64,000 bases of DNA from Pseudodesulfovibrio sp. Its GTDB lineage: Bacteria > Desulfobacterota > Desulfovibrionia > Desulfovibrionales > Desulfovibrionaceae. Below, piece by piece: positions 44,363 through 53,625 of the stretch. A model generated the notes under the pieces. That model searched no databases, was not told the origin of the DNA, and worked only from the letters and a program-made list of their open reading frames with translations. Within the stretch, counting starts at the first letter, position 1. Each line of letters opens with the position of its first letter. Made by a program: the position numbers and the translations under genes. The stretch covers positions 103,296 through 167,295 of the forward strand of contig JAEINO010000003.1 of the NCBI GenBank assembly GCA_016342345.1, in the 5' to 3' direction.

Positions 44363-44416
44363 TCGAACAAATAAAAGGCAGCACCTCTTTCGAAGTGCTG
44401 CCTTTTATTTGTTCGA
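44363..44416. terminator. Bidirectional intrinsic terminator, 22-bp stem
   Basis: Bases 44363-44384 pair perfectly with 44395-44416 around a ten-base loop. AAATAAAAGGCAGCAC and its complement give A and T runs on both sides, serving polA and the convergent RND gene. Confidence 0.9.
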
Positions 44417-44442
44417 ATTATATCTTCGGAAACAAGAAGCCC

Positions 44443-47400
44443 TTATTCCTTTGGCTCCTTTTTACGACCGAACTTCACCGCCATTCCCTGAATGGACGTA
44501 TACAATGCTGGCACAACAAGCACACCCAGAATCGTGGCAGCAAGCATTCCGCCAAACACCGAAGTACCGAGCGCATGGCGGCTGGACGACCCTGCGCCGG
44601 ATGCCGTTACCAAAGGTATAACACCAAGGATAAAGGCAAAAGACGTCATCAGAATGGGCCTGAACCTCAAATGGGCCGCAGCCAGGGCAGCCTCAACCAG
44701 CGGCATTCCCTGATCGTGCTTTTCCTTGGCAAACTCAACGATCATGATCGCATTCTTGGCCGCCAGGCCAATGAGCATGATCAACCCGACCTGGGCATAG
44801 ACATTGTCATCCAACCCGCGAATCCACTGTGCGGACATGGCTCCGAAGATGCCAAGAGGCACACAGAGAATGACTGCAAACGGAGTGGTCCAACTCTCAT
44901 ACTGCGCAGCCAGAACCAGGAAAACCATGACAATGGCGAGGCCAAATATAAGACCTGTTTCGCCACCGGAATACTTCTCCTGATAAGCAATGGCCGTCCA
45001 ATCAAAACCATAGCCCTGCGGCATGGTTTTCATGGCAACCTCTTCCATGGCCTTCATGGTCTGCCCAGAGCTGTAGCCCGGAGGCGTGGCCGCATTGACC
45101 TCAACCGTACGGAAGATGTTATAACGCTGGATGTATTCCGGCCCCATGATCCGGCTGGCACTGCTCAGGGTGTTCAGCGGAACCATATCGCCGTCAAGAG
45201 ACCGCATATAGAACTTGGACAAATCCTCAAGCCGCGTGCGGTACTGGGACTCGGCCTGGGCCATGACCCTGTATGTACGACCGTATTTATTGAAATCATT
45301 GATATAATATCCGCCGAGATAGGTCTGGAGCGTCTGAAAAACGTCACTGACCGGAACGCCGAGCTTCTTGACCTTATCGCGGTCGATCTCGACATAATAC
45401 TGCGGAACCTGGGAACTGAAGCTTGTAAACAAATTGGAAACCTCGGGCCGTTTGCCCGCTTCCTCCATAAAGGTCTTGGTCACTGCGGACAGCTCGTCAA
45501 CAGTGCCGCCTGAACGGTCCTGCACCTCGAACTGAAGTCCACCGGTTGTACTCAGACCGGGAATGGGCGGAGGCTGGAAGCCCATGACAATGGCCTCCTG
45601 AATGCCCCAGAAAGCTTTCTGCGCCCTGCCCATGATCGCTGTAGAGGACAACTCCGGGGTTTTGCGATCTGCCCAATCGTCAAGAATAACAAAAAAGGCG
45701 GTGGAATATGATGAATAGGCACCGGTCAGTAGGCTAAAACCGCCCAAAGCAACATAATCATGAATACCAGGCGCGTCCTTGAGGTACTCCTCAATCCGCT
45801 TGGCCACGGTGTCTGACCGTTCCAGTGATGCGCCTTCTGGCAGCATGGAGTTGACGATTATGTACCCCTGATCCTCGTCCGGCACAAAGCTTGAGGGCAG
45901 GATGGAAAACAACCCGCCACAGCCCACAATCAACACGGCAACTACGGCGATGGCCATGAACGAACGCTTGACCAATGCAGCGACTGCTGCATTGTATTTT
46001 TTCGTCACAGCATCAAAAACCATATTGAATTTGCCGAAGAACCAGCCAAGCGGCCCGCCAACAGGCTTGTAAGGCCGCAGTAGCAAGGCACTCAAAGCCG
46101 GAGACAGGGTCAGGGCGTTGATTGACGAGATGCCCACGGACACGGACAGGGTCAAGGCAAACTGCTTGTAGAGCTGGCCCGTAATGCCGCCCATGAAAGC
46201 CACGGGGATAAAGACCGCGATAAGCACCAGCGTACTGGCAATGATCGGCCCGGTAACTTCGGTCATGGCCTTTTTGGTCGCATCCTTGGGAGAAAGCCCT
46301 TCGTCATCAATAATACGCTGGGTGGCCTCGACCACGACAATGGCATCATCAACAACAATACCGATAGCGAGCACCAGACCAAAAAGAGTCAGTGTATTGA
46401 TGGAAAAATCGAGCAACGGGAAAAGCGCAAATGTTCCCACCAGCGAAACCGGCACGCAGACCATTGGAATGATCGTTGTTCGCCAGTTTTGCAGAAAAAT
46501 GAAGACCACCAGAAAAACGAGGATCAACGCCTCGTACAGAGTCATCATGACCTCCTCAATGGAGGAATCCACGAATCGAGTCGTATCATAGGGAATGGAA
46601 TATTCAATGCCCGCGGGGAAGAACTCAGACAGTTCCTTCATGGTCGCCCTGATGTTGGTGGCAACGTCCAGGGCATTGGCTCCAGGCAATTGATAGATGA
46701 GCAAAGCTGCGTTGGGCTGACCATTGAGACGCGAAAATGTGTTGTAATTCTTGGACCCCAATTCCACACGGGCCACATCACGAATCTTGACCGTGCTCCC
46801 GTCCTCATTGGCCTTGAGAATGATGTTGCCGAATTCAGCCGGTTCAGCCAGCCGCCCCTTGACGCGGACCGTCATCTGAAACTGCTGATCCGGCGCGTTT
46901 GGCGGCAAACCAATCTGACCAGCCGGAGCCTGAACGTTCTGTTCCTGAACCGCTGAAATAATATCGGAAACGGTCAACCCATACGTGGTGAGCTTATCCG
47001 GGTTGAGCCAGATTCGCATACCATAATCAAGATCACCGAACATGTTGACATCACCGACACCCTCGATGCGCTTGAGGGCGTCATAGATATTTATCTTACC
47101 GTAGTTATTGAGAAAAAGTGAATCATATTCAGGCGATTTAGAGGTCAGACTGACGATGAGCACAAACTCTGGAGACTGTTTCTTGACCTGAATACCGGAG
47201 TTGCGAACTTCCTGGGGCAACTGCGATGTGGCGAGATTGACGCGGTTCTGCACGTCCACTGTGGCCAACTCCAGATCACGACCCAGTTCAAAGGTGACAG
47301 TGAGAGCCATGGAACCATCATTGGACGAAATGGACTTCATGTACATCATGTCCTGAGCACCGTTGACCTGCTCCTCAATGGGCGTGGCAACGGACTGCTC

Positions 47401-47574
47401 CACAGTCTTGGCGTCAGCACCAGTATAGTTGGCAGAAACTTGCACCGATGGTGGCGAGATTTGCGGATACTGGGCAATGGGCAATGCAAACAGGCTCAGG
47501 ATGCCGACCAGAAGAATTATGACAGCGACAACCGTCGCAAAAATGGGCCGATCGATGAAGAATCTTACAAACAT
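44443..47574 (-). CDS. RND-family multidrug efflux permease (AcrB type), pump 2
   Basis: The product is 1043 residues with the typical HAE1 start [15 protein letters not shown] and [21 protein letters not shown]4 has the complete proton-relay pair ([12 protein letters not shown]), unlike pump 1. [20 protein letters not shown] and [21 protein letters not shown] are further hallmarks of the hydrophobic-drug exporters. It is translated five bases after the adaptor gene. No outer-membrane channel gene follows, so a TolC encoded elsewhere is implied. Confidence 0.97.
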   Translation of the reverse strand: MFVRFFIDRPIFATVVAVIILLVGILSLFALPIAQYPQISPPSVQVSANYTGADAKTVEQSVATPIEEQVNGAQDMMYMKSISSNDGSMALTVTFELGRDLELATVDVQNRVNLATSQLPQEVRNSGIQVKKQSPEFVLIVSLTSKSPEYDSLFLNNYGKINIYDALKRIEGVGDVNMFGDLDYGMRIWLNPDKLTTYGLTVSDIISAVQEQNVQAPAGQIGLPPNAPDQQFQMTVRVKGRLAEPAEFGNIILKANEDGSTVKIRDVARVELGSKNYNTFSRLNGQPNAALLIYQLPGANALDVATNIRATMKELSEFFPAGIEYSIPYDTTRFVDSSIEEVMMTLYEALILVFLVVFIFLQNWRTTIIPMVCVPVSLVGTFALFPLLDFSINTLTLFGLVLAIGIVVDDAIVVVEATQRIIDDEGLSPKDATKKAMTEVTGPIIASTLVLIAVFIPVAFMGGITGQLYKQFALTLSVSVGISSINALTLSPALSALLLRPYKPVGGPLGWFFGKFNMVFDAVTKKYNAAVAALVKRSFMAIAVVAVLIVGCGGLFSILPSSFVPDEDQGYIIVNSMLPEGASLERSDTVAKRIEEYLKDAPGIHDYVALGGFSLLTGAYSSYSTAFFVILDDWADRKTPELSSTAIMGRAQKAFWGIQEAIVMGFQPPPIPGLSTTGGLQFEVQDRSGGTVDELSAVTKTFMEEAGKRPEVSNLFTSFSSQVPQYYVEIDRDKVKKLGVPVSDVFQTLQTYLGGYYINDFNKYGRTYRVMAQAESQYRTRLEDLSKFYMRSLDGDMVPLNTLSSASRIMGPEYIQRYNIFRTVEVNAATPPGYSSGQTMKAMEEVAMKTMPQGYGFDWTAIAYQEKYSGGETGLIFGLAIVMVFLVLAAQYESWTTPFAVILCVPLGIFGAMSAQWIRGLDDNVYAQVGLIMLIGLAAKNAIMIVEFAKEKHDQGMPLVEAALAAAHLRFRPILMTSFAFILGVIPLVTASGAGSSSRHALGTSVFGGMLAATILGVLVVPALYTSIQGMAVKFGRKKEPKE

Positions 47575-47578
47575 GCGA

Positions 47579-48796
47579 TTAACCGGCCTTTTCTTCAGTT
47601 TTCACTTCAGGCTTCTCGTCAGTGGTTTGTCCCCCCATGGAGGCTGGCTCCCCCTTGGGCTTGGTCATGGGAACCACGGTAGGCTTGATCTCCATGCCGG
47701 CCTTGACACGTGGAATGCCATCGACAATGACCATGTCCCCATCTTTCAATCCCTCTTTCACAACCACCAATTCCTGAACCTCGAAACCCAGGGTAACCGG
47801 CTGCTTGACCACTTTGCCTTCCCCGTCCAGAACATACAGAGACTTCATGCCCTGCACATCCATGACACCACGAGCGGGAATGACAACGGCATCTTTCACA
47901 AGATCAATCAGCACCCGCACCTTGGCATATTGGCCGGGTCTCAACATCTTTTCAGAATTAGGAAAAATCACTCGAATACCGAGTGTACCGGTACGGGAAT
48001 CAATGGCACGATCCACCATATCGAACTTACCGGGAGACGAATATTCAGACCCATCGGCCAGGATCATCTTGACCTCACCACCACGGGCACTGTCCTTTTC
48101 CTTGCTGCGCATGGCACGAACATAATCGCTCTCAGTGACACTAAAGTTTACATAGACCGGATCAACTGTGGAAATTGTTGCCAGAAGCGTGTTCTCCCCC
48201 TGCCCGACAAGGTTGCCTACATCCACTTGCACACGACCGATCACCCCATCAATGGGAGAATATATCTTGGTATATCCAAGCTGTATTCTGGAGTTCTCAA
48301 CCTGAGCGGAATTATCGCGGACCTGGGCCTTGAGGGTGGATGTCTGAGTCTGGTAGCCCTCGAACTCGTCACGGCTGACCACGCCTTCATCAAAGAGCTT
48401 CTGAAACCTCTCAAAATCCTTTTTGGCTTTCTCAAGCAAGGCCTCATTATATTCCAACCCGGACTGAGCCTGCTTCAGATCTTCAAGAAAAGGCTTGGGA
48501 TCAATGACAAACAGCAAATCACCCTTTGCGACAGTCGCTCCCTCCTTGAATTTTTTTTCAAGCAGGAACCCGGCCACACGAGCACGGACATCAACAGTCT
48601 CTACCGCATTGACTTGGCCCACGAATTCGCCCCAATACGGCATATCCCTTGTTTCGGCCTTGATCACCGCCATGGGCGTTGCCACCTGTGCAGGAGTCGC
48701 ATCCTTTCCATCACCGGAACAACCAGCCAGGACAAGAGTAAGAACAACACAGAAAAGGAGATAAACAAACTGCATCCTTGCGCTTTCAGTCACCAT
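47579..48796 (-). CDS. RND efflux lipoprotein adaptor, pump 2
   Basis: The product is 405 residues from ATG 48796, preceded by GGTGG; the ATG at 48775 is an alternative. The N-terminal hydrophobic run ends in lipobox LAGC, so it is a lipidated AcrA/MexA-type adaptor. Lipoyl halves ([20 protein letters not shown] and [17 protein letters not shown]) flank a helical hairpin, then barrel and membrane-proximal domains ([15 protein letters not shown]). An extended tail rich in Pro/Lys/Glu follows residue 380. First gene of the two-gene operon; no regulator is adjacent. Confidence 0.93.
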   Translation of the reverse strand: MVTESARMQFVYLLFCVVLTLVLAGCSGDGKDATPAQVATPMAVIKAETRDMPYWGEFVGQVNAVETVDVRARVAGFLLEKKFKEGATVAKGDLLFVIDPKPFLEDLKQAQSGLEYNEALLEKAKKDFERFQKLFDEGVVSRDEFEGYQTQTSTLKAQVRDNSAQVENSRIQLGYTKIYSPIDGVIGRVQVDVGNLVGQGENTLLATISTVDPVYVNFSVTESDYVRAMRSKEKDSARGGEVKMILADGSEYSSPGKFDMVDRAIDSRTGTLGIRVIFPNSEKMLRPGQYAKVRVLIDLVKDAVVIPARGVMDVQGMKSLYVLDGEGKVVKQPVTLGFEVQELVVVKEGLKDGDMVIVDGIPRVKAGMEIKPTVVPMTKPKGEPASMGGQTTDEKPEVKTEEKAG

Positions 48797-48876
48797 ATCA
48801 AACCACCGGGATATCTAAATGTTTTCGTAACCCTCAAAAAAATCACTATCCAACGTTCAAGATACTAATAGGAAAT

Positions 48877-48908
48877 ATAACTATTGTAAAAGAATAATGC
48901 ATAGTTAT
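48877..48908. promoter_or_regulatory. Inverted repeat upstream of pump 2, possible operator
   Basis: ATAACTAT (48877-48884) and ATAGTTAT (48901-48908) form a perfect 8-bp repeat with a 16-base spacer in an AT-rich region between pump 2 and DUF1844. The position fits a repressor site for the pump, but the regulator is unknown. The rest of the 237-base spacer shows no gene. Confidence 0.35.
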
Positions 48909-49033
48909 CACTAATAAATAATTCATTCATTTTTTAAACACCATGACAGCACACGTCACGGTTGACTCCATTCATGCCAGACCTTATTTAACTCGCAACG
49001 GACAACTGCAATTTTCTCAATATGGAGGCGAGG

Positions 49034-49324
49034 ATGGCTGACGACAAGACATGCAAAGACAACCCGATGCAAGGTGTCCCTCTGGGCATCAATTTCACCA
49101 CCTTCATCTATTCCCTGTCCTCTTCAGCAATGGTCGCCCTGGGCGAAGCTGCTGACCCGAGCAATGGCCAAGTGGAATTTCAACCGCAGCTTGCCAAGCA
49201 TACCATTGATGTGCTCGGCATGCTCCAGGAAAAATTCAACAATGGACTGAAAGATGATGAAAAAAAACTGCTTTGCGACATCGTATACAATTTGCGCATG
49301 GCCTACGTAAACAAATCCAAATAA
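49034..49324 (+). CDS. DUF1844 domain-containing protein
   Basis: The product is 96 residues from the ATG at 49034, which has GGAGG five bases upstream. The family pattern is visible: NFTTFIYSLSSSAMVALGE, LAKHTIDVLGMLQEKFNNGL and LLCDIVYNLRMAYVN. DUF1844 proteins are small helical proteins of unknown function, common in deltaproteobacteria. argC follows 13 bases after, so they are co-transcribed. Confidence 0.88.
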   Translation: MADDKTCKDNPMQGVPLGINFTTFIYSLSSSAMVALGEAADPSNGQVEFQPQLAKHTIDVLGMLQEKFNNGLKDDEKKLLCDIVYNLRMAYVNKSK

Positions 49325-49337
49325 TCGGAGACCATGA

Positions 49338-50393
49338 ATGTCCCAGATCATCAAGGCAGGGCTGGTCGGCGTGACCGGATACACCGGCATGGAACTCGCT
49401 CGACTCATGATTCATCACTCTTCCATGGAGTTGGTGCGCGTCACTTCAAGAGCCGAAGCCGGTAAAAAACTCGCCGACATCTATCCTTTCCTGAACCGGT
49501 TGCCACTGGGTGACCTGGTCATCACTCAGCCAGATCCGGCAGACCTTGCCGAGGAATGTGATGTGGTTTTCCTGGCCGTCCCCCACAAGACCGCCATGGA
49601 GATCGCCTCTTCCCTGCTCGACCAAGGCGTCAAGGTCGTTGACCTGTCCGCCGATTTCCGCATCAACGACAAGGCCACCTACGAAGAATGGTACGCCGTC
49701 GAGCACACAAGGCCGGAACTTCTGGCCGAAGCCGTCTACGGATTGCCGGAACTCTATCTCGACAAAATCATGGGGGCCCGCCTCATTGCAAACCCCGGAT
49801 GCTATCCGACATCCTCCATTCTCGGCCTGGCTCCAGCCCTGGCCGCAGGACTCATAGAAACAGACGATATTGTCATCGACGCAAAATCCGGTGCATCCGG
49901 CGCAGGACGTGGCAAGAATGTCGGGAGCCTGTTCTGCGAAGTCCACGACAATTTCCGTGCTTACTCACTGCCAGCGCATCGCCATACACCGGAAATCGAG
50001 CAGGAAATATCCAAAATCGCAAAAACCGACATTACAGTCTCGTTCAACACGCATCTCCTGCCCATTGATCGCGGCATTCTCTCGACCATTTACACACGAC
50101 TTACAAACGAACTTTCGCTAGACGAAGCGCATCAGGTCTACACCGATTTTTACGCGGACAAACCGCTCGTGCGCGTGCTCCCCATCGGGCAATTGCCGGA
50201 AACGAGATTCGTGAAAGGAACTGTCTTCTGCGATATCGGGCTGGTCGTCGATCCACGCACAAACAGGCTGATCATTCTGTCCGCCATCGACAACCTGTGC
50301 CGAGGCGCGTCCGGACAAGCGTTGTTAAATGCCAACCTTATTTGCGGTTTGGATATGGATGAGGGGATTCCCATGGCCCCCATGATGCCCTAG
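49338..50393 (+). CDS. argC: N-acetyl-gamma-glutamyl-phosphate reductase
   Basis: The product is 351 residues. Rossmann NADP site VGVTGYTGMEL at the N-terminus, catalytic Cys154 in NPGCYPTS, and the second substrate region HRHTPEIEQE with FNTHLLPIDRG. Third step of arginine synthesis: NADPH-dependent reduction of N-acetylglutamyl phosphate. The TAG stop shares its AG with the left end of repeat copy 2. No other arg gene is present, so the pathway is scattered. Confidence 0.97.
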   Translation: MSQIIKAGLVGVTGYTGMELARLMIHHSSMELVRVTSRAEAGKKLADIYPFLNRLPLGDLVITQPDPADLAEECDVVFLAVPHKTAMEIASSLLDQGVKVVDLSADFRINDKATYEEWYAVEHTRPELLAEAVYGLPELYLDKIMGARLIANPGCYPTSSILGLAPALAAGLIETDDIVIDAKSGASGAGRGKNVGSLFCEVHDNFRAYSLPAHRHTPEIEQEISKIAKTDITVSFNTHLLPIDRGILSTIYTRLTNELSLDEAHQVYTDFYADKPLVRVLPIGQLPETRFVKGTVFCDIGLVVDPRTNRLIILSAIDNLCRGASGQALLNANLICGLDMDEGIPMAPMMP

Positions 50394-50518
50394 CAGGCTG
50401 TTGAGAAAGGCCTGATTGCGGCGTTGCTTCAAAAAGATCAAATCCTAGCGTACGGGAGTACGCGTCGGGCTTGATCTTTTTTTGCGCCTTGCACTCAAAC
50501 CCTTCTCAACAGCCTGCT
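50392..50518 (+). repeat. Palindromic intergenic element, copy 2
   Basis: About 127 bases with 16-bp terminal repeats (AGCAGGCTGTTGAGAA and its complement at 50503-50518). The central hairpin matches copy 1 (CAAATCCTAGCGTAC, GTACGCGTCGG) but the stem reads AAAGATCAA/TTGATCTTT instead of AAACCTCAA/TTGAGGTTT, so pairs changed together. It begins inside the argC stop codon. Confidence 0.85.
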
Positions 50519-50555
50519 GGAATAAGAAATCTTTTTTGTAATTAAAATACAATTT

Positions 50556-50665
50556 AACAGCCTGATTGCGGCGGTGCTGCTAAAAGATCAAATCCTGGCA
50601 TACAGAAGAGGACTCGTCGGCCTTTGATCGACCTTTTCTGTTTGAAGACATTGGCAGCACTGTTC
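50556..50665 (+). repeat. Palindromic element, degenerate copy 3
   Basis: Follows copy 2 after 37 bases in the same orientation. It keeps AACAGCCTGATTGCGGCGGTGC, AAAGATCAAATCCTGGC, and CTCGTCGGCCTTTGATCG but the central stem is disrupted. It ends with CAGCACTGTTCAAGG, partly complementary to its start. Together with copy 2 it fills the 345-base spacer between argC and the next gene. Confidence 0.6.
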
Positions 50666-50738
50666 AAGGTGTGCTAATTTGCAATCACAGTAGATTCCAA
50701 ATTCTTATGACGTTCGAACCACTACCAGCGAGGCATGC

Positions 50739-51323
50739 ATGACCAAACTCAATAATCTTCTAGAACGAGTTGAAGTGCTGGAAAAAGAACTTTTCGCGGA
50801 AATATACCAACGACATGAAGATTTGAAATATACCATTGAAGCGAGAACTGTCGAATTCAGCGAGGACGTCCGCCGCCATCACGCAAAACTGGCGGCAACC
50901 CTGTCGGAATATGTCTACGATTCAGGTATATTAAAGATACTGACAATCCCGATAATCTGGTCGGTCCTTGTGCCCGCATTCCTGCTGGATGCCCTTGTCA
51001 GCATGTATCAGGCCATTTGCTTCCCTGTATATGGCATCCCGTGCGTCAAACGGAACGAATACGTGGTCATTGACCGTCACACCCTGCAATATCTGAATGG
51101 ACTTGAAAAACTGAACTGCATGTATTGCGGCTATTTCAACGGACTGGTGGGATACATACGTGAGGTTGCAGCAAGGACTGAACAATATTGGTGCCCGGTG
51201 CGTCATGCCAGACCAGCCAAGGCGGTGCATAGCAGGTATCGGAAATTTTTCGAGTATGGCGATGCTGATGGATACAGGGAAGGGTTGGCAAAAGTACGGG
51301 AAGATTTTAAAGACTTAAAATAA
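50739..51323 (+). CDS. Membrane protein with conserved Cys motif, unknown function
   Basis: The product is 194 residues. N-terminal coiled-coil-like helix (1-60), then a hydrophobic hairpin (about 65-105, ILTIPIIWSVLVPAFLLDALV) and a soluble part with LNCMYCGYFNGLVGYIREVAART and YWCPVRHA. The CxxC and WCPxxHA motifs suggest a metal or redox site at the membrane. I recall similar proteins in many proteobacteria but no defined function. No tight neighbours; repeat copies 2 and 3 lie upstream. Confidence 0.8.
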   Translation: MTKLNNLLERVEVLEKELFAEIYQRHEDLKYTIEARTVEFSEDVRRHHAKLAATLSEYVYDSGILKILTIPIIWSVLVPAFLLDALVSMYQAICFPVYGIPCVKRNEYVVIDRHTLQYLNGLEKLNCMYCGYFNGLVGYIREVAARTEQYWCPVRHARPAKAVHSRYRKFFEYGDADGYREGLAKVREDFKDLK

Positions 51324-51434
51324 TTATTTTTTAACCAGAAAGAAAAACTAGCAACACCTGCGGCGGGGCTTCCACATTTTCAAATTGCCCTCCCGGCCGG
51401 GTTCATTTCAGACTACAATCTGAAATGCCGACAA

Positions 51435-51833
51435 TCAGTCGATGAGACCGAAGTTTCTCAACTCATCCTCGATCCGTTCCTGGCGGACAGGTTTGGCTAT
51501 GTAGGTGGTGGCCTGACCATAGGGGTGAGCGCGTTGGGCATTGGAACTGTCATCCAGCGCCGTGGTGATGATTACTCTGGCCTCATCGCCGGGAGTGATG
51601 CCACGTTCGGTTTCCATGATACGGATCTGTTCCAGCGCCTTGAATCCATCCATACCAGGCAGGATGACATCCATGAATATAATGTCGAATGGCGTAAATT
51701 CCTTCAATGCAAGGGAAACAGCTTCAATGCCCTCCTCGCCTGATTCGACAACTACGCACGCCCCCCTTTCCTCCATGATCATCCTGAGGAATTCCTGATT
51801 GATAAGAGTGTCTTCTATGATGAGCGTGCGCAT
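51435..51833 (-). CDS. Single-domain response regulator
   Basis: The product is 132 residues. Receiver motifs: LIIEDTLINQEFLRMIM (acidic pocket), IIFMDVILPGMDG with the phospho-acceptor Asp about 56, ITTALDD (Thr/Ser) and YIAKPV (Lys). No output domain. It follows gmhA by 15 bases and is thus co-transcribed with a sugar-isomerase gene, which is not an obvious pairing. Confidence 0.93.
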   Translation of the reverse strand: MRTLIIEDTLINQEFLRMIMEERGACVVVESGEEGIEAVSLALKEFTPFDIIFMDVILPGMDGFKALEQIRIMETERGITPGDEARVIITTALDDSSNAQRAHPYGQATTYIAKPVRQERIEDELRNFGLID

Positions 51834-51848
51834 TGTTTCTCGTATTTT

Positions 51849-52472
51849 CTATTCTTTCTGTTCGGTCAGGAACGGGGTCAATTCGGAAACGGCTTCAAAC
51901 AGGAAATGATCCACGAGATGACACATCATATGGCCTGCTGCAATGTGGATCTCCTGAATGACCGGGGTGTCATTTGACGGTACCGTGACCAGAAAATCCG
52001 AAGCTGTGGTCATTTCGGCACCGGTCTGGCCGGAAAGCCCTATGGTAACGATGCCCATGCGCTTGGCTTCACGCATCGCCCGGATGACATTGGAACTGGT
52101 GCCTGATGTGGAAAGGCCAACCAAAATATCTCCGGCGCGTCCCAAGGCCTGCAATTGCTTTGAGAACACTTCGTCAAAGCTGTAGTCATTGGCAATGGCG
52201 GTCAGGGCCGATGTATCAGTGGTCAGGGCCAATCCCGGCAATGGGGGGCGTTCCAACTTGAAACGGTTGGTAAGTTCGGCGGCCAGGTGCTGGCAGTCGG
52301 CAGCACTGCCCCCATTGCCGCAGAACATAATCTTTCCTCCGCTTGCCAGACAGACGGCCATGGCTCGGGATATTTCAACAATCAGCTCCGACTTCGTATC
52401 AAAGAAGGCCTTGCGTGCAGCCAGTCCGGCGGCAGCGTGATTCATCACTTTTTTCAAAGCGGCTTCAGACAT
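51849..52472 (-). CDS. gmhA: D-sedoheptulose-7-phosphate isomerase
   Basis: The product is 207 residues from the ATG at 52472 with GAGGAT upstream. A single SIS domain: FCGNGGSAADCQHLAAEL, ALTAIANDYSFDEVF, GLSTSGTSSNV and the C-terminal QEIHIAAGHMMC with the metal and catalytic His and Glu. GmhA makes D-glycero-D-manno-heptose 7-phosphate, first step to the heptose of the LPS inner core, consistent with lpxB at the window start. Confidence 0.93.
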   Translation of the reverse strand: MSEAALKKVMNHAAAGLAARKAFFDTKSELIVEISRAMAVCLASGGKIMFCGNGGSAADCQHLAAELTNRFKLERPPLPGLALTTDTSALTAIANDYSFDEVFSKQLQALGRAGDILVGLSTSGTSSNVIRAMREAKRMGIVTIGLSGQTGAEMTTASDFLVTVPSNDTPVIQEIHIAAGHMMCHLVDHFLFEAVSELTPFLTEQKE

Positions 52473-52686
52473 ATATATCCTCAATATGACTAGTGTGATT
52501 TGATTTGCCCCTAACATTATAACAAATCAACCCAAGGTGCAATTGTCTCTGGATTGGATAATCCGGGTTGGGGTCAGGGAAAAGACTTTTATTCGGCAGT
52601 TTTTTACGTTACAGCGCAAAACCGACGCCTTTGGCAGAAACTTTTGAGTTTGTCATGGGCATGGACATACAACAAACGATAGAATC

Positions 52687-53568
52687 ATGACCGAATCCAA
52701 GGAAAGCACAGTCAGGTTGCTCATAACCTGCCCGGATCAGCCCGGCATAGTGGCTGCTGTAAGCGGATTTCTTCACAGGAAAAATGCGAACATTATTCAC
52801 TCCGATCAGCACTCAACAGACCCGGAAGGTGGCCGGTTCTTCATGCGCAACGAATTCTTTCTGGCCGGTCTGAATGGCAATGGTCTGGATGCGCTCCGTC
52901 AGGAATTTGCAGCCGAAGTCGCTGACGGATTCATCATGGACTGGAGCTTCAGTCCCGTATGGAAACGCAAGAAAATGGTCCTTTTCTGTTCAAAGGTGGA
53001 CCATGCGCTCATGGAACTCCTTTGGCGTTGGAAACGCGGCGACCTGGAGGCCGAGATCACCATGGTCATCAGCAATCACCCGGACAGACGTGATGCTGTG
53101 GAGCATTTTGGCGTGCCGTTTCATCATGTGCCTGTAGGACCAACCCTTCGCGAAAAAGTTTCTGCCGAAGACGCCATGATGGAACTCATGGGGGAACAAG
53201 TCGATCTCATCGTCCTCGCTCGATACATGCAGGTTCTTACCTCGGATTTTGTTGCCAGATACAGTCGCAGGATCATCAATATTCACCATTCCTTCCTGCC
53301 CGCATTCGTAGGAGCCGATCCGTATAGACGGGCGCACGAACGCGGCGTCAAACTCATAGGGGCCACTGCCCACTATGTTACCAGCGAGCTGGATGAAGGC
53401 CCGATCATCGAGCAGGATGTCATTCGGGTTACGCACAGCCACGATCTCGACGATCTCAAGCGGCTGGGAGCGGATATTGAACGACATGTTCTTGCCAGAG
53501 CCGTGACGTGGCACCTGGAAGACAGGGTCATAATAGATGGAAACAAGACAATCGTGTTTCGGCATTAA
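52687..53568 (+). CDS. purU: Formyltetrahydrofolate deformylase
   Basis: The product is 293 residues. An N-terminal ACT domain (about 8-85, LLITCPDQPGIVAAVSGFL) is followed by the formyltransferase-like catalytic domain: FCSKVDHALMELLWRW, VISNHPD, LARYMQVLT, NIHHSFLPAF and DEGPIIEQDVIRV with the catalytic Asn, His and Asp. PurU hydrolyses 10-formyl-THF to formate and THF, balancing one-carbon pools. Monocistronic, followed by a terminator. Confidence 0.96.
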   Translation: MTESKESTVRLLITCPDQPGIVAAVSGFLHRKNANIIHSDQHSTDPEGGRFFMRNEFFLAGLNGNGLDALRQEFAAEVADGFIMDWSFSPVWKRKKMVLFCSKVDHALMELLWRWKRGDLEAEITMVISNHPDRRDAVEHFGVPFHHVPVGPTLREKVSAEDAMMELMGEQVDLIVLARYMQVLTSDFVARYSRRIINIHHSFLPAFVGADPYRRAHERGVKLIGATAHYVTSELDEGPIIEQDVIRVTHSHDLDDLKRLGADIERHVLARAVTWHLEDRVIIDGNKTIVFRH

Positions 53569-53586
53569 TCGAATGGAAAAACAACA

Positions 53587-53624
53587 GAAAAGCCCTCGCG
53601 TATTCACATGCGCGAGGGCTTTTC
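53587..53624. terminator. Bidirectional intrinsic terminator
   Basis: GAAAAGCCCTCGCG (53587-53600) and CGCGAGGGCTTTTC (53611-53624) form a perfect 14-bp stem with a ten-base loop between purU and the convergent unknown gene. Confidence 0.9.
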
Positions 53625-53625
53625 T

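Noticed and set aside
47429..48868. 479-codon plus-strand frame
   Set aside because: Antisense to the pump 2 adaptor; His-rich composition is typical of a shadow frame.
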